Made by a program: the position numbers and the translations under genes. This document shows positions 63,405 through 64,000 of a stretch of 64,000 nucleotides of DNA, piece by piece. The stretch lies in contig NZ_CP107716.1 of NCBI RefSeq assembly GCF_025854335.1, forward strand, positions 1,171,001 to 1,235,000. Direction: 5' to 3'. The notes under the pieces were generated by a model. It was not told where the DNA came from. It saw only the letters and a list, made by a program, of their open reading frames with translations, and did no database searches. The DNA comes from Pelagibacterium flavum. GTDB taxonomy: Bacteria > Pseudomonadota > Alphaproteobacteria > Rhizobiales > Devosiaceae. Positions within the stretch are counted from its first letter, which is position 1; the number at the start of each line of letters is the position of its first letter.

Positions 63405-63707
63405 ATGCTGCAGGAAGCATTACGGCTTATTCGAGTTTTTCACGATCTCAAACAGTTTGAGGTTGCCGAAAAGATCGGAGTATCTAAGTCTTATATTTCT
63501 GAACTCGAAAATGGATCGAAGGCGCCTAGCTTGGAGGTGCTCCAAAGGTATTCATCCGAGTTTGGCATTCCAGTGTCATCGCTAATGTTTTTCTCAGAGC
63601 AAATAGACGCTGCCAAGAGTGGTGAAAAGGTGCGAACAACTATTGCTTCTAAGGTGATAGACATCCTAAAATTCATCGAAAACAAGTCTAAGGCGGATGC
63701 TGCCTGA
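63405..63707 (+). CDS. XRE-family HTH protein, retron-associated
   Basis: 100 residues from ATG 63405 with AAGGAAAGAG upstream. The HTH is at about residues 15-42 (FEVAEKIGVSKSYISELENG), with PSLEVLQRYSSEFGIPVSSLMFF next, a compact XRE fold with a C-terminal helical tail. The start EALRLIRVFHDLKQ is what I recall from HTH proteins next to retron reverse transcriptases. The stop overlaps the reverse transcriptase start (TGATG). It may act as the retron accessory or effector-control protein and as autoregulator through the dyad at 62910-62935. Confidence 0.82.
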   Translation: MLQEALRLIRVFHDLKQFEVAEKIGVSKSYISELENGSKAPSLEVLQRYSSEFGIPVSSLMFFSEQIDAAKSGEKVRTTIASKVIDILKFIENKSKADAA

Positions 63708-63852
63708 TGAGGCCTGGCCATCGGATTGTCGATAGCGCCCTGTACAAGGTGCGAACCCGCCGGCGGCTTGCTGAGTTACTTTTCACCGAAGTTGGATTTC
63801 TTGAAAGCCTTGAGAAAAACCAGCCTAAGTATGTGGTGAAGTACAAACCTAG
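63707..63852 (+). pseudogene. Retron-type reverse transcriptase, truncated by insertion
   Basis: The frame starts ATG 63707 and reads SALYKVRTRRRLAELL near residues 10-25, then FLESLEKNQPKYVVKYKP. This is the N-terminal segment of retron reverse transcriptases, which begin with SPLYxIxSxxxLAxLL and a Y..F/K region. It ends at 63877 as a 56-residue frame, whose last eight residues derive from the inserted sequence. None of the catalytic blocks (including YADD) is present in the window. The break falls at CTAG (63849-63852). The rest of the gene should lie beyond the insertion sequence. Confidence 0.75.
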
Positions 63853-64000
63853 GGTCCATACCCAATCAGTTTGTTGAATAGACGCTGCAAATCAGATTCT
63901 CTGGCTTTAGATGAGTTCGGAGGTATCGATGAGCAGACTATTTTGGTTGAGTGATGCAGCTTGGGCGGCCATTGAGCCACATCTCCCCAAGAACCAGCCT
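63850..64000 (+). mobile_element. Left end of an IS5-family insertion sequence
   Basis: After the CTAG at 63849-63852 comes GGGTCCATACCC, a terminal-repeat-like start with internal dyad, then 60 bases and a transposase start codon. IS5 family elements of the IS427 type prefer CTAG-like targets. The right end is outside the window. Confidence 0.65.
63929..64000 (+). CDS. IS5-family transposase, N-terminus (partial)
   Basis: ATG 63929 has GGAGG five bases upstream. The 24 visible residues, SRLFWLSDAAWAAIEPHLPK, match the start of IS5-family (IS427-group) transposases, which carry DDE catalytic residues further on. The gene runs off the right edge. Confidence 0.85.
   Translation, partial: MSRLFWLSDAAWAAIEPHLPKNQP

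Overview
The window looks like a chromosomal segment of a high-GC alphaproteobacterium of the order Hyphomicrobiales, most like Devosiaceae (Devosia or Pelagibacterium). The evidence is the petABC operon with separate cytochrome b and c1 genes, the pccB-pccA-mutase-epimerase cluster, perfect CtrA-type TTAA-N7-TTAA sites, a MurL/MurD2 pair, and intergenic mosaic repeats of the kind common in rhizobia. The genus is an inference. I saw no rRNA or tRNA gene.

Layout. 1-7.4 kb: the tail of an unidentified gene, a LacI-type regulator divergent from a ribose-type sugar ABC transporter, then otsB-otsA for trehalose. 7.6-10.8 kb: a small exported protein, a stand-alone receiver protein and a large membrane-anchored TPR protein. 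10.8-18.4 kb: acrylyl-CoA reductase (AcuI type) followed by propionyl-CoA carboxylase, methylmalonyl-CoA mutase and epimerase, which together can take acrylyl-CoA or propionyl-CoA to succinyl-CoA. 18.4-21.3 kb: murL-murD2-smr, the alternative route to D-glutamate in peptidoglycan. 21.3-28.3 kb: housekeeping genes (phosphoesterase, two Nudix proteins, glutathionyl-hydroquinone reductase, CCA-adding enzyme, hemF, trmL). 28.4-31.1 kb: the cytochrome bc1 operon. 31.2-41.3 kb: apt, a redox-type HxlR/quinone reductase pair, a MaoC pair, an ABC exporter, a DUF305 protein, an ECF42-type sigma factor with its YCII/DGPF partner, and ychF. 42.4-48.6 kb: pth, rplY, prs, pgeF, midA-like, lgt, ubiK. 48.6-58.8 kb: ybjN-like, proC, csaA-like, an AI-2E permease, uppP, ilvE, moaE-moaD, pgsA, uvrC. 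59-62.8 kb: small membrane and envelope proteins and a PNPOx-fold protein.

Two things stand out. First, from about 62.9 kb composition drops to lower GC and a defence-type island begins: promoter with upstream dyad, about 220 bases of stacked hairpins, a 53-residue cationic/hydrophobic peptide, an XRE-type HTH protein, and the N-terminus of a retron-type reverse transcriptase. The reverse transcriptase is cut at a CTAG by the left end of an IS5-family element that runs off the window. I read this as an HTH-type retron inactivated by an insertion sequence.

Second, an element of about 332 bases occurs twice (41517-41849 and 62002-62333). The core is nearly identical, but where the copies differ the changes preserve base pairing in several hairpins, so it behaves like a structured RNA or a hairpin-bearing non-coding mobile element. 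Each copy sits beside a mosaic palindromic repeat.
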